DNA from: Desulfomonilia bacterium
GTDB taxonomy: Bacteria; Desulfobacterota; Desulfomonilia; UBA1062
Direction of reading: 5' to 3'
Length of the DNA stretch: 64,000 nt
Assembly: GCA_036567785.1 (NCBI GenBank)
Contig: DATCTV010000037.1
Location: forward strand, 124,001 to 188,000
Shown: in pieces, positions 52,748 to 60,665 of the stretch
Layout of the letters: every line of letters begins with the position of its first letter
Numbering within the stretch: the stretch's first letter is position 1
Notes under the pieces: model-generated
The model's input: only the letters and a program-made list of their open reading frames with translations
The model's database searches: none
Told to the model about the DNA's origin: nothing
Made by a program: the position numbers and the translations under genes

Positions 52748-54619
52748 ATGGATACCAGACTAAAAGTTCTTATGGTCGATGCGGCAAGCGGATATTACCG
52801 TCATGAGCGTTACAGACTGGGTGACTTTTTCGGGCCGGTTGATCTGGGCCTCTTTCTTGCCGGAAGATATAATTCCCTGAACATCGGTGTAGGTCTTCTT
52901 GCAGGGTCTATATTCCCGGGTTCGAACCGCATGATATTTACCGGCTTCTCTCCTTGCTGGGGAGGCTTTTTTATCTCATCAATGGGGGGAGCTGGTCTGG
53001 TCTTCGATAACCTCGGCATCAACATGCTCTCGATCACCGGCAAGGCGCATGTCCCGTCAATCATTTATCTCAACCGTGTTCACGGCGAGGAAATCGAGGT
53101 TGAGATTGTGCCTGTAAAGGCTGAAGAGGTCTGGAAAAGCGGCAGACGTGGCGTTTATGCCATGACGGATCATGTGCTTGATGTTTTCGGTTCCAGATAC
53201 ATTTCCGATCCCAGGGTGCTCGTTACCGGTCCTGCCTCGCTCTCTACGGATTTCGGTGCGATATGCTCAATGCCGGTCGTTTCTGGGAAGCCCACCCATA
53301 TAGACACCTGGGCGGGAAGGGGCGGTTTCGGTTCAAAGCTCTTTTTACAGCACGGCATTGCAGCCGTGGTCTATGGCGGCACATACCTGGATGATGATTT
53401 CAGGGACAGGAAGGTTGCCGACCAGTGGTTCATAGACAAGTATACAAAAAAGCTTGCAGCAAAGGACCTTGAAGCAACGACGAAATACAGGTTTGAACCC
53501 GACTTCAATACCGGCGGAACCCTGGGGGTAAACCTTGCCACAATAGGCGGAGGTATCATTGCGTTCAATTACCGCTCTATCTTTATGGATGAATCGGCCC
53601 GTCTCGATATGCACAAAAACCTTATCGCCGGTCACTACCTTAAGCAGTTCAACGAAGAGACCATATACCCCAAACAGCAGCATACATGCGGCGAACCGTG
53701 CGCCGCGCTGTGCAAGAAGATGAACGGAGAATTCAAGAAGGACTATGAACCCTATCAGACCATGGGGCCTTTATCCGGCATATTCGACCAGCGCGCGGCC
53801 GAGAAGCTGAACCATCATGCCGACATGTACGGTTTTGACGCAATTTCCGCAGGCGGGATCGTGTCATGGCTTATGGAATGCCTGGCCGAAGGACACTTAA
53901 GCCCTCAAGAACTGGGAGTAAGCAGGATGCCCGTCTTCAAGCCTGATGGATTCAGCATCGAGACCGATTCCATGAACAATGCCGAGCTTGGCATTGAGCT
54001 TCTTGACGGTATGATCCGGAAGCGGCCCATGCTTGATATGACTGAAGGCGCTCGCAGGCTTGCCAGAAACATAAGCAGGACAAAAGGCAGGGAAATTCTT
54101 GATTGCTTCCTGTACTCCGCATACGCGCGCAACGGCTGGATGGTTCCCAATCAGTACTGGACGCCCGGCGTGCTGTCGCCGATGCCCATAATGGGCAAAT
54201 ACTACATGGATTACGGCAAGGAATTTCTACCGCCCAGGGAACTTGGCAGAAGGAATGCGAAGCGCATGAAAATGGAACTGGTGATGGACAATATAGGCAT
54301 GTGCCGTTTTCACCGCATGTGGGCCGAGGATATGATACCCGAGATAATCGGCGAACTCTATGGGAAGAAGGATGAATATCTGAGCAGCATCTCAATAACG
54401 GCAAGCCGCATAAATTCCAGAAATGCATCATGCTTCTGGGAGTCTTCACGCGCCCTGGAGTTTATACACTCATTTCTGAAACGAAGAAAAGAACTCGGCG
54501 ATGCCAGTGAAGAAATTGCCGGATGGCTGGATATGTTTGAAAAAGATGCAGGAGAGGCCGGGCTTGCCTTCTGGTATGATATACACAAAGGTGTGCAGGA
54601 ATCTTTGAGGGAATTTTAA
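52748..54619 (+). CDS. Tungsten-dependent aldehyde:ferredoxin oxidoreductase
   Basis: AOR-family protein of 623 residues that interconverts aldehydes and carboxylic acids with ferredoxin, using a tungsto-bispterin and one 4Fe-4S cluster. Pterin-binding text: GRGGFGSKLFLQHGIAAVVYGG near 183. Cluster ligands: Cys314, Cys318 and Cys322 in HTCGEPCAALCKK, spaced C-x3-C-x3-C instead of the usual C-x2-C-x3-C, with a further Cys in ILDCFLYSAYARNG near 457. AIGFDAISAGGIVSW-like text (MYGFDAISAGGIVSW) is near 358. Coupled to the SAM hydrolase. The divergent spacing suggests a sub-branch with unknown substrate. Confidence 0.92.
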   Translation: MDTRLKVLMVDAASGYYRHERYRLGDFFGPVDLGLFLAGRYNSLNIGVGLLAGSIFPGSNRMIFTGFSPCWGGFFISSMGGAGLVFDNLGINMLSITGKAHVPSIIYLNRVHGEEIEVEIVPVKAEEVWKSGRRGVYAMTDHVLDVFGSRYISDPRVLVTGPASLSTDFGAICSMPVVSGKPTHIDTWAGRGGFGSKLFLQHGIAAVVYGGTYLDDDFRDRKVADQWFIDKYTKKLAAKDLEATTKYRFEPDFNTGGTLGVNLATIGGGIIAFNYRSIFMDESARLDMHKNLIAGHYLKQFNEETIYPKQQHTCGEPCAALCKKMNGEFKKDYEPYQTMGPLSGIFDQRAAEKLNHHADMYGFDAISAGGIVSWLMECLAEGHLSPQELGVSRMPVFKPDGFSIETDSMNNAELGIELLDGMIRKRPMLDMTEGARRLARNISRTKGREILDCFLYSAYARNGWMVPNQYWTPGVLSPMPIMGKYYMDYGKEFLPPRELGRRNAKRMKMELVMDNIGMCRFHRMWAEDMIPEIIGELYGKKDEYLSSISITASRINSRNASCFWESSRALEFIHSFLKRRKELGDASEEIAGWLDMFEKDAGEAGLAFWYDIHKGVQESLREF

Positions 54620-54666
54620 AAAAGAGTTATACCCTTGTCCGGCATAAGGGTAGTTCTCCGGGATAG

Positions 54667-55764
54667 TTACCCGATTTTACTCCATTTTTTAACTTGCTTC
54701 AGCAGGTCGAGCGCATCATCTTCGGTGTCGCAATTGGTCTGCATGTAAAGCCCTTTGGGAGAAACATATTTGAGGATCTCTTCGATCTCCTTCGGGTTCA
54801 CCCCCAGCATCACGATTCCCTTTTTCCTGGCCTGTATCTTTTTATAGAGCGGTATCCACTTTTCGTAGACATAGCTTGCGTCCGGCCCGTCGTATTCGGT
54901 CGGCCTCCACTGTATGGCATGGATTCCTTCTATGTCGAGAATGCTGTCGATATGCTTCACCATGTCCGGCCCGTCGAGATGGAACAGCGCCCTGTCGAGG
55001 AATGCGGCCTCTCTCTCAAGTGTCGGTTTTACGAACTCATCGAACATCTTCGGGGAAAGCAGCGCCCCGAAATCACATTGCAGGGGATACCACCTGTCCC
55101 TGCTCCATAGTGGCATCCAGCATGTCATGCCGTCGCATTTTTCTGAAATCATTTTATGTAAAATGCCGTAGGCCTCGAACCATGCATCGTCTATCGCATC
55201 GATCATGTTCCTGACTTCGTCGGGTCTTTCTATCATGTCAAAGATGAGTTCCTGTGCTCCACATAGAGACACGGCTATGTCGAAACCTCCCCCGAGATCT
55301 GTCATGCCGACCAGATATTTGTCAGGAGCACGTTCGGCAAAATAGCCGGTCATGTCAACCGCCGCTTTCCACATGCCGTGATCCTTGTCGAATTTTATAT
55401 CCGGAATTGAATCGGACCGGTTCGCAGACTGTTTCGGGCCGAACCAAATCGTCGTATCGTCGAGGCGGTAATCCGATCCCAGGGGCGCCGCAAGCATGCC
55501 GGGTCCAAGGTTTATGAACTGGTAGGGGAAAGACTCACCGAGGAATGAAGCTATGCTGAAGACGAACTCGTTCCCGTGATAGAAGTTTTCTGCGGTCGTC
55601 CACTTTTCCCAAAGGCCCGCAGGCTCTTTAATGTCTGGGAAGGTATAATCGAGGGGCTTGCTGCGAGGCGCGGTAACGGCTACGCAGCACCTGTCTGTCA
55701 TGTCGCATGCCCAGAACGCCTCGAATCTTTTTTTCGTTTCTTCCCAGTCGTCCTTGTAAATCAT
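54667..55764 (-). CDS. URO-D superfamily protein (uroporphyrinogen decarboxylase/methyltransferase-like)
   Basis: TIM-barrel protein of 365 residues. ATG 55764 is chosen because AAGGAG lies 7 bases upstream and the conserved-looking DWEETKKRFEAFWACD follows; an in-frame ATG at 55839 adds 25 doubtful residues. It shows the URO-D/MtaA-like pattern with DLGGGFDIAVSLCGAQELIFDMIERPDEV near 178, LFHLDGPDMVKHIDSIL near 270 and IVMLGVNPKEIEEILKYVSPKGLYMQTNC near 324. True HemE N-terminal arginines are not seen. Members often demethylate methoxy or methylamine compounds with corrinoid proteins, none of which is adjacent. Confidence 0.82.
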   Translation of the reverse strand: MIYKDDWEETKKRFEAFWACDMTDRCCVAVTAPRSKPLDYTFPDIKEPAGLWEKWTTAENFYHGNEFVFSIASFLGESFPYQFINLGPGMLAAPLGSDYRLDDTTIWFGPKQSANRSDSIPDIKFDKDHGMWKAAVDMTGYFAERAPDKYLVGMTDLGGGFDIAVSLCGAQELIFDMIERPDEVRNMIDAIDDAWFEAYGILHKMISEKCDGMTCWMPLWSRDRWYPLQCDFGALLSPKMFDEFVKPTLEREAAFLDRALFHLDGPDMVKHIDSILDIEGIHAIQWRPTEYDGPDASYVYEKWIPLYKKIQARKKGIVMLGVNPKEIEEILKYVSPKGLYMQTNCDTEDDALDLLKQVKKWSKIG

Positions 55765-55881
55765 ATATGTCTCCTTGCTAGGGATCATTGCAGTTTCTAT
55801 ATCATGACAGGGCATACATTTCTTGTATTCATTGATCATTCTTTGGTAAAATTATGACTCAATCTGAAGGGAGGTAATGAT

Positions 55882-56652
55882 ATGAGCAGATTCATCGACT
55901 TGTCTGTAACTATAGAAAGCGGGCTTCCAAGCGACCCTCCGATGATGATACCAAAGATAATGTACATAGACCATGCATTGGGGGCGGAGAGCATGAAGTC
56001 CTTTTATCCCGGACTTACTGCCGGGGATCTCCCGGGCGGGCTGGGCTGGGCTGTCGAAGTTATGGAAGTGTCCACTCACGCTGGCACGCACATGGATGCG
56101 CCGTGGCATTTTCATCCCACTCAGGACAAAGGCAAACCGGCCATGACGATTGATCAGTTCCCTCTTGAATGGGGCGTGGGAAGCGGCGTCAAGCTGGACT
56201 TCTCGGATTTCCCCGACGGCTACAACATCACGGTCGAGGATGTTAAGGCAAAGCTCGATGACATTAAATACACGCTCAAACCGGGCGATATATTCCTTGC
56301 GAAAAGCGGGGCGGCGCCATACTGGGGTACGCCGGAATATCTGGTCAAGGGCTGCGGGTTCAGCCGCGACGCGACGCTCTGGATACTGGGCCACGGTGTG
56401 CATGTGGTGGGCACCGACGGCTGGAGCTGGGACAGGCCGCTTCCTTTCCAGGCTAAGGAGTTCGTCGAAACAAAAGATGCATCAATAATCTGGGAAGGCC
56501 ATTTTGCCGGTATAGAAAAGGGCTATTTCCAGATAGAAAAGCTCGCAAATCTGGATATGCTTCCGTCAACGGGTTTCAAATTCTACTGCTTCCCGGTAAA
56601 GATCAAAGGGGCGAGCGCGGGGTGGATAAGGGCGGTGGCCGAGGTTCAGTAG
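55882..56652 (+). CDS. Cyclase family protein (kynurenine formamidase-like metal hydrolase)
   Basis: Protein of 256 residues of the putative cyclase/arylformamidase family. The metal-binding signature H-x-G-T-H-x-D-x-P-x-H is exact in STHAGTHMDAPWHFHP (near 72). Other family parts are DLSVTIESGLPS at the N-terminus and LGHGVHVVGTDGWSWDRPLPF near 172. GAAGGGAGGTAATGAT precedes the ATG. Members hydrolyse amide or lactone bonds of aromatic or other small molecules with divalent metal. Divergent from the URO-D-like gene, 117 bases apart; they may share control. Confidence 0.9.
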   Translation: MSRFIDLSVTIESGLPSDPPMMIPKIMYIDHALGAESMKSFYPGLTAGDLPGGLGWAVEVMEVSTHAGTHMDAPWHFHPTQDKGKPAMTIDQFPLEWGVGSGVKLDFSDFPDGYNITVEDVKAKLDDIKYTLKPGDIFLAKSGAAPYWGTPEYLVKGCGFSRDATLWILGHGVHVVGTDGWSWDRPLPFQAKEFVETKDASIIWEGHFAGIEKGYFQIEKLANLDMLPSTGFKFYCFPVKIKGASAGWIRAVAEVQ

Positions 56653-56653
56653 A

Positions 56654-56777
56654 GGCAGGGCGTGATAACTTCGCATCTCTGCGTCACTCCTTGTCTCAAG
56701 GTTGCGGCATACGTCTTTAGTATGCCTCACCTTTCGACGTCGTTGCTCCTTGACCTGCTTTGTTCTGACGCCCTGCC
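56654..56777. repeat. Palindromic repeat element upstream of the reverse transcriptase
   Basis: 124-base unit bounded by GGCAGGGCGT (56654-56663) and ACGCCCTGCC (56768-56777); the pairing extends to 16 bases with two mismatches. The centre is GGCATAC/GTATGCC around a seven-base loop (56706-56726). It begins 2 bases after the cyclase stop codon. The centre CATACGTC...GTATGC resembles the core of the element at 51772-51956, so both may belong to one dispersed repeat family. Confidence 0.7.
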
Positions 56778-56956
56778 GCCTAAGGTGTATTATGCATTGC
56801 ATAGAATTAATTAGCTTTGGTGTTTGTGTCAGTGCGGTATAATTATTGAATATGAAATAAATAGAGTGAATAAGGGGCAAAATGTGAGAGGTTTCGAAAT
56901 TCAAAAGTATGATTTGAAACAAGTCTTTGCTTTTTACTACATAAGGAGATGATCTC
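56778..56956 (+). promoter_or_regulatory. AT-rich leader of the reverse transcriptase with promoter and hairpin
   Basis: Contains a consensus -10 box TATAAT (56838-56843) with a weak TTGGTG/TTTGGT about 16 bases upstream, which would start transcription near 56850. A hairpin formed by GTTTCGAAAT and ATTTGAAAC (56891-56920, one bulged G) follows in the untranslated leader. AAGGAG (56943-56948) is the ribosome site for the TTG start. The leader of about 100 bases could hold a small structured RNA. Confidence 0.45.
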
Positions 56957-58540
56957 TTGAATGTGAACGATGCGGTATCACTAGCGGTAGACAGTATTCT
57001 GCGAGATGGGTGTAGTGATATAACCTCAGAATCTCTCGAATTGAAGCTGATCGCCGCGTTTAGGACAGATTTTGAGAAAGATATAAAATCCAAACTGAAT
57101 CGAGGCTCTGTGTCTGAAATGGAGTTTCGACCACTTCAATATATTCTTACTCCAAAAAATCGATATGTTTTCGATTACAGAAAAGCGGCAATCATGAGCC
57201 CCGCTTGCCTTGCCAAGTTTCTTGCGATAGTATTTCAATATGCCGAGATCGTTGAAGCGTCGCGTGTACCACTGAAGGACAATGTTGTTTTTTCTTACAG
57301 GTTCAATCCTAACAATGAAGGTGTTTTCGATCGCACCATTGGTTACTCTCAATGGAAGGAACAGACGAAAATCAAGGCGGCAGACAGTAAGTGTAAATTT
57401 ATAGTTTCTTGCGATATCGCGGCATTTTACGATAGGGTCAATATTCATCGCATAGAATCTACTTTACTAAGTATTGATGTACCAAAACATTTGGTTAAGC
57501 ATACGAATGATCTATTACTGTTTTGGTCAAAGAAAGACAGTTACGGCATTCCAGTCGGAAATGTTGCGAGTAGAATTCTGGCTGAAGTAGCATTGATTGA
57601 TATTGATCAATATTTGTTGTCTGAAGGTATAGTATTTACACGATATGTAGATGACTACAGACTATTTGCACCGAGTCTTCTCACTGCACAGGAATGGATG
57701 AACAAGTTAACAACAAGATTATTTCGTGATGGATTAATGCTTAATACAGGAAAGACTCAAATTCGTGAAGCAATACCTGGTACGAAGGAAGTAGATTCAG
57801 AAACAGAAATACTGGAAGATTCTGCAGAGACTGTTCTAAAGGCAATAACAAAGCTAACAGGTGGATACAACCGAATAGTAAGACGTTTCACAATGCCAGC
57901 GGAAGAAAAGCATAAAAATTTTAAATCTATCAGGCTCGACGAAGAGATTGCTTCACTTAGCAAACAATCGATCGTTGAGTTTGAGGGTATCCAAAAAGTT
58001 GTTATTGCATCACTTATACAACAACGCTTCGATGCACTGATAAATATTGCGAGAGTGTGTAGTAGCTACCTTTATGGTCTGGACTATTTTATTGATATGC
58101 TTGTTAAAAACTCAGAGTTCATCCCGGAAGTCCAGCGAAACGAAATAGCGGATTTATATGAAGCATTAATCAATGGTGGTGACCTCTATTCGTTTGAATG
58201 GCATTGCGCTTCTGTAGCAAAGTTGCTCAGTCATCCTCATTACTTTAGGAAAAATGCCTTAATTCAGCTTTATAAGACACCTGCTAAAGATGTTTCTACA
58301 TATGGATCAATGATTGCCCTAGAAGGATTGCAAGGTATGATCAATCGATCTGAGTTTAAAACTATACGTGAATATTTCGATAGGTCGGACGAATGGGAAA
58401 GAAGGAGGTTAATAAGTCTTTCTGATGTGTTGCCACTAGAAGAACGAAAAGCCTGGGTAAAGGTGGTGAAAGCCTCACTCTCAGATGATTTTTTAGGTAA
58501 ACAATTTTGCGAAACCATAATTCGCGAACAATCAATCTGA
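56957..58540 (+). CDS. Solitary reverse transcriptase with C-terminal helical domain (defence-RT-like)
   Basis: RNA-directed DNA polymerase of 527 residues; TTG start with AAGGAG 8 bases upstream. Palm motifs: A, VSCDIAAFYDRVN (Asp153); B, GIPVGNVASRILAEVALIDID (197-217); C, FTRYVDDYRLFA (Asp232, Asp233); D, GLMLNTGKTQI (259-269). Residues about 330-527 are helical and HEAT-like (SYLYGLDYFIDML, HYFRKNALIQLYK), not a maturase, HNH or retron-type tail. No group II intron, msr/msd or cas1 is seen. This architecture resembles the UG/Abi (DRT) antiphage RTs; the exact class is undetermined. Base composition is clearly more AT-rich than the neighbours, suggesting acquisition by transfer. Confidence 0.85.
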   Translation: MNVNDAVSLAVDSILRDGCSDITSESLELKLIAAFRTDFEKDIKSKLNRGSVSEMEFRPLQYILTPKNRYVFDYRKAAIMSPACLAKFLAIVFQYAEIVEASRVPLKDNVVFSYRFNPNNEGVFDRTIGYSQWKEQTKIKAADSKCKFIVSCDIAAFYDRVNIHRIESTLLSIDVPKHLVKHTNDLLLFWSKKDSYGIPVGNVASRILAEVALIDIDQYLLSEGIVFTRYVDDYRLFAPSLLTAQEWMNKLTTRLFRDGLMLNTGKTQIREAIPGTKEVDSETEILEDSAETVLKAITKLTGGYNRIVRRFTMPAEEKHKNFKSIRLDEEIASLSKQSIVEFEGIQKVVIASLIQQRFDALINIARVCSSYLYGLDYFIDMLVKNSEFIPEVQRNEIADLYEALINGGDLYSFEWHCASVAKLLSHPHYFRKNALIQLYKTPAKDVSTYGSMIALEGLQGMINRSEFKTIREYFDRSDEWERRRLISLSDVLPLEERKAWVKVVKASLSDDFLGKQFCETIIREQSI

Positions 58541-58618
58541 TGAACACATGTTCTCGGCAGCAAAAAACCGCTTATTCATTGCCCTGTTAATACTGCTGTT
58601 GATGTGCTGTGTTAAAAT

Positions 58619-59053
58619 ATGTCTAACATCCGCCAAATGACGATTGGGGATTATGAAGAGGTGATCGGGCTTTTGCGCGAGGCACCTGGGGTAGTTGTAC
58701 GTGATGCGGATTCTAAAGAGGCGATTACGAGATACCTTGAGCGCAATCCGGGCCTCAGTTTTGTGGCGATAGAGTCAGGCCGGATCGTGGGCTGTATCAT
58801 GTCAGGTCATGACGGCAGGCGCGGCTATCTTCAGCACCTGGCTGTTGCCGATGGATTCAGGAAACAGGGGATAGGAAAGGCCCTTGTGGAAAAGTGTCTC
58901 GAAGGACTTCAAAAAGAAGGCATACTGAAATCACACATCGATGTTCTTGTTGACAATAAAGCTGCAGCCCTGTTCTGGGAAAAAATCGGATGGAAAAGAA
59001 GGGACGATATATGCCGCTATTCCTTCATCAGGAATAGCGGTCATAATGCCTGA
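58619..59053 (+). CDS. GNAT family N-acetyltransferase
   Basis: Acetyltransferase of 144 residues. The acetyl-CoA site is LQHLAVADGFRKQGIGKALVEKCLE near 68 (Q/R-x-x-G-x-G/A motif), followed by DVLVDNKAAALFWEKIGWKRR typical of RimI/YpeA-like members. N-terminal RQMTIGDYEEVIGLLREA is the usual first strand and helix. Base composition returns to the local norm. The stop abuts the end of a convergent microprotein gene. Substrate unknown. Confidence 0.88.
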   Translation: MSNIRQMTIGDYEEVIGLLREAPGVVVRDADSKEAITRYLERNPGLSFVAIESGRIVGCIMSGHDGRRGYLQHLAVADGFRKQGIGKALVEKCLEGLQKEGILKSHIDVLVDNKAAALFWEKIGWKRRDDICRYSFIRNSGHNA

Positions 59054-59176
59054 TCAGTTTACTTTCTCGTCGAGACTGTATCGCTCGCTGGCCTGGCGGC
59101 TTGCCGCCCTTGAAATGAACCTGAACGATATTGCTGCCAGCGAAACTGCGCCTATTACTATAAAGATGATGCTCAT
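59054..59176 (-). CDS. 40-residue membrane microprotein (third gene of trio)
   Basis: Gene of 40 codons starting at ATG 59176, one base after the TGA of the AtpZ-like gene, with AAAGGGG upstream inside that gene. The product begins MSIIFIVIGAVSLAAISFRF, one membrane helix, and ends in a charged tail (SRQASERYSLDEKVN). Its N-terminus resembles that of the 58-residue protein upstream (IVIG...FRF versus IVIG...IRF). Too short for family assignment. Coupled position and ribosome site support it. Confidence 0.62.
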   Translation of the reverse strand: MSIIFIVIGAVSLAAISFRFISRAASRQASERYSLDEKVN

Positions 59177-59177
59177 T

Positions 59178-59408
59178 TCATACCCCTTTCTTTCTGCTTA
59201 ATTTTATCGAACCCCAGCTTCCTGCAATTATTCCCATCATGATGAATAAGAGCGTAAAGCCCGGGTCGAAACCTGTTACTTTATCGGCATAAAGACCAGT
59301 GAACAACCCCAGAAAGATTCCTGCCAGAATCACCAGACCCTTAAGAGCGGTCGCTGCGATTGAAGAGGAAGGTTTTTGGGGGTGTCTGCTGTCTTGCGCC
59401 ACAGCCAA
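59178..59408 (-). CDS. AtpZ/AtpI-like small membrane protein
   Basis: 76-residue protein with two membrane helices (about 20-42 and 49-68) joined by a loop YADKVTGFDPGF, the pattern of AtpZ/AtpI-type F0F1 ATPase accessory proteins (normally G-x-x-x-D plus a second helix GxxxG). ATP synthase genes are not adjacent; instead it is sandwiched between two microprotein genes (gaps of 4 and 1 bases). It may assist assembly or ion transport of a rotary ATPase encoded elsewhere, or serve a different complex. Confidence 0.72.
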   Translation of the reverse strand: MAVAQDSRHPQKPSSSIAATALKGLVILAGIFLGLFTGLYADKVTGFDPGFTLLFIMMGIIAGSWGSIKLSRKKGV

Positions 59409-59412
59409 TCCT

Positions 59413-59589
59413 TTAGAATAAAGCCGCGATCAGCTGGCGTGCCGGTGCAGTGTTCACACCAACAAGCATCACTATCAGTATATAGACTGCAGCTGCTTCG
59501 ACCGGGGTCAGTCCGAGGACTTTATACGTAAACCTGATTCCGATTCCCGTCAGGAACAAGCAACCTATTACTATCCAAAGCATCAACAT
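59413..59589 (-). CDS. 58-residue membrane microprotein (first gene of trio)
   Basis: Gene of 58 codons starting at ATG 59589 with a perfect AACGGAGGTAAACGCC ribosome site. Two hydrophobic helices: MLMLWIVIGCLFLTGIGIRF and VEAAAVYILIVMLVGV, joined by YKVLGLTP, ending in ARQLIAALF. It lies 4 bases before the AtpZ-like gene, so it heads a three-gene microprotein operon. No family recognised. Its strong ribosome site and membrane-like composition make it convincing despite its size. Confidence 0.72.
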   Translation of the reverse strand: MLMLWIVIGCLFLTGIGIRFTYKVLGLTPVEAAAVYILIVMLVGVNTAPARQLIAALF

Positions 59590-59866
59590 GGCGTTTACCT
59601 CCGTTTTGTTTTATTCTGAACATAATCTAGCAAATGGCATGCCAGGCATCAAACAAATTATAACTATATAATATTTAAAGTAATATTCCATCGATAATTA
59701 CTCATGTTGCCACGGTGTCATTATGTTCTGCCTGATCAACTGCTCCTGCCGGAACATTTTGTCAAAATTGAAAAATACCTGTCCTGAATATTGTGACATT
59801 TTGTCAAAAACCTGTAATGTTCAATAATCACTTGATTTTATGCAGCTTAAAAAATATCTTTAGGCC
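59590..59866. promoter_or_regulatory. Intergenic region with paired direct repeats upstream of coaX
   Basis: ACATTTTGTCAAAA occurs twice, at 59754-59767 and 59796-59809, exactly 42 bases apart (four helical turns). The second copy includes the dyad TGACA-TTT-TGTCA. They lie 57-113 bases before the coaX start and look like paired operator sites. The left part carries the promoter of the leftward microprotein operon. Confidence 0.5.
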
Positions 59867-60625
59867 ATGCTGGCTATCGATGTGGGCAATACTTATATAA
59901 AGGCGGCTGTCATTGATGAAGGCGGCGTCTCCGAAATATCATATCTTTCCACCGAAGAGTGCATCAGAAAAAACAGGTATTTTTCCCTGATGCCCCTGGC
60001 GGAATCAGGTGGAAAAGGGATCGTTGTTGCAAGCGTCAGAAAGCAGGCGCTTGAAATAATAAAAGAGGAGGCCATGGCCCTTTTCGGCAAAACCCCTTTC
60101 ATAGTTGATATCAATACCGAAACCGGGATCAGGAATCTCTACCTAAGTCCTGATACTCTGGGCATAGACAGACTGGTGACGGCTGCGGCGGCATGGCATC
60201 TGTACAGGAAAAAAGGCAGGCCGGTCATAACTGTTGATCTGGGAACGGCTACAACTGTAGACTTGATAAGTGCAAGCGGTGAATTTGCGGGCGGCATCAT
60301 TGCACCAGGCCTTCAGAGTGCGCTTTTTGGACTGCTTGAAAATGCACCGGAACTTCCTAAGGTCGCTGTTGAAAAGGCTGAAAGGTTGATCGGCAGGACA
60401 ACCTCGGAATGCATGTCTTCCGGTGCTGTTGCATCGCAGGCGGCAATGATCAGGGGATTGACTGAAATGATTGATACTCAGGCAGTTGTCGTTGTGACCG
60501 GAGGAATGGTTCCGATGATTTCAAACTGGCTTAAAGAAAGCTATATAATTGATGATAACCTTATGTTTAAAGGACTCAAAATTATCTATGACAGAAACTC
60601 AAATTGTCCAAAAAATACCATATGA
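59867..60625 (+). CDS. coaX: Type III pantothenate kinase
   Basis: Enzyme of 252 residues catalysing the first step of coenzyme A synthesis. ASKHA-fold landmarks: MLAIDVGNTYIKAAV at the N-terminus (phosphate 1), LGIDRLVTAAAAWHLY near 98, VITVDLGTATTVDLI near 122 with the catalytic Asp nearby, and GGIIAPGLQSALFGL near 144. VVTGGM near 205 is the adenosine region. All type III signatures are present. The amidase gene follows after 40 bases. Confidence 0.94.
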   Translation: MLAIDVGNTYIKAAVIDEGGVSEISYLSTEECIRKNRYFSLMPLAESGGKGIVVASVRKQALEIIKEEAMALFGKTPFIVDINTETGIRNLYLSPDTLGIDRLVTAAAAWHLYRKKGRPVITVDLGTATTVDLISASGEFAGGIIAPGLQSALFGLLENAPELPKVAVEKAERLIGRTTSECMSSGAVASQAAMIRGLTEMIDTQAVVVVTGGMVPMISNWLKESYIIDDNLMFKGLKIIYDRNSNCPKNTI

Positions 60626-60665
60626 AGCCCTTGTTGCATTCAATGTTTTGCGTTAGGATAAAGCC

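Noticed and set aside
56957-58540. Group II intron maturase or retron
   Set aside because: No X/HNH domain, no intron domain V-like structure or flanking exon context, and no msr/msd-like inverted repeat pair was seen around the gene.
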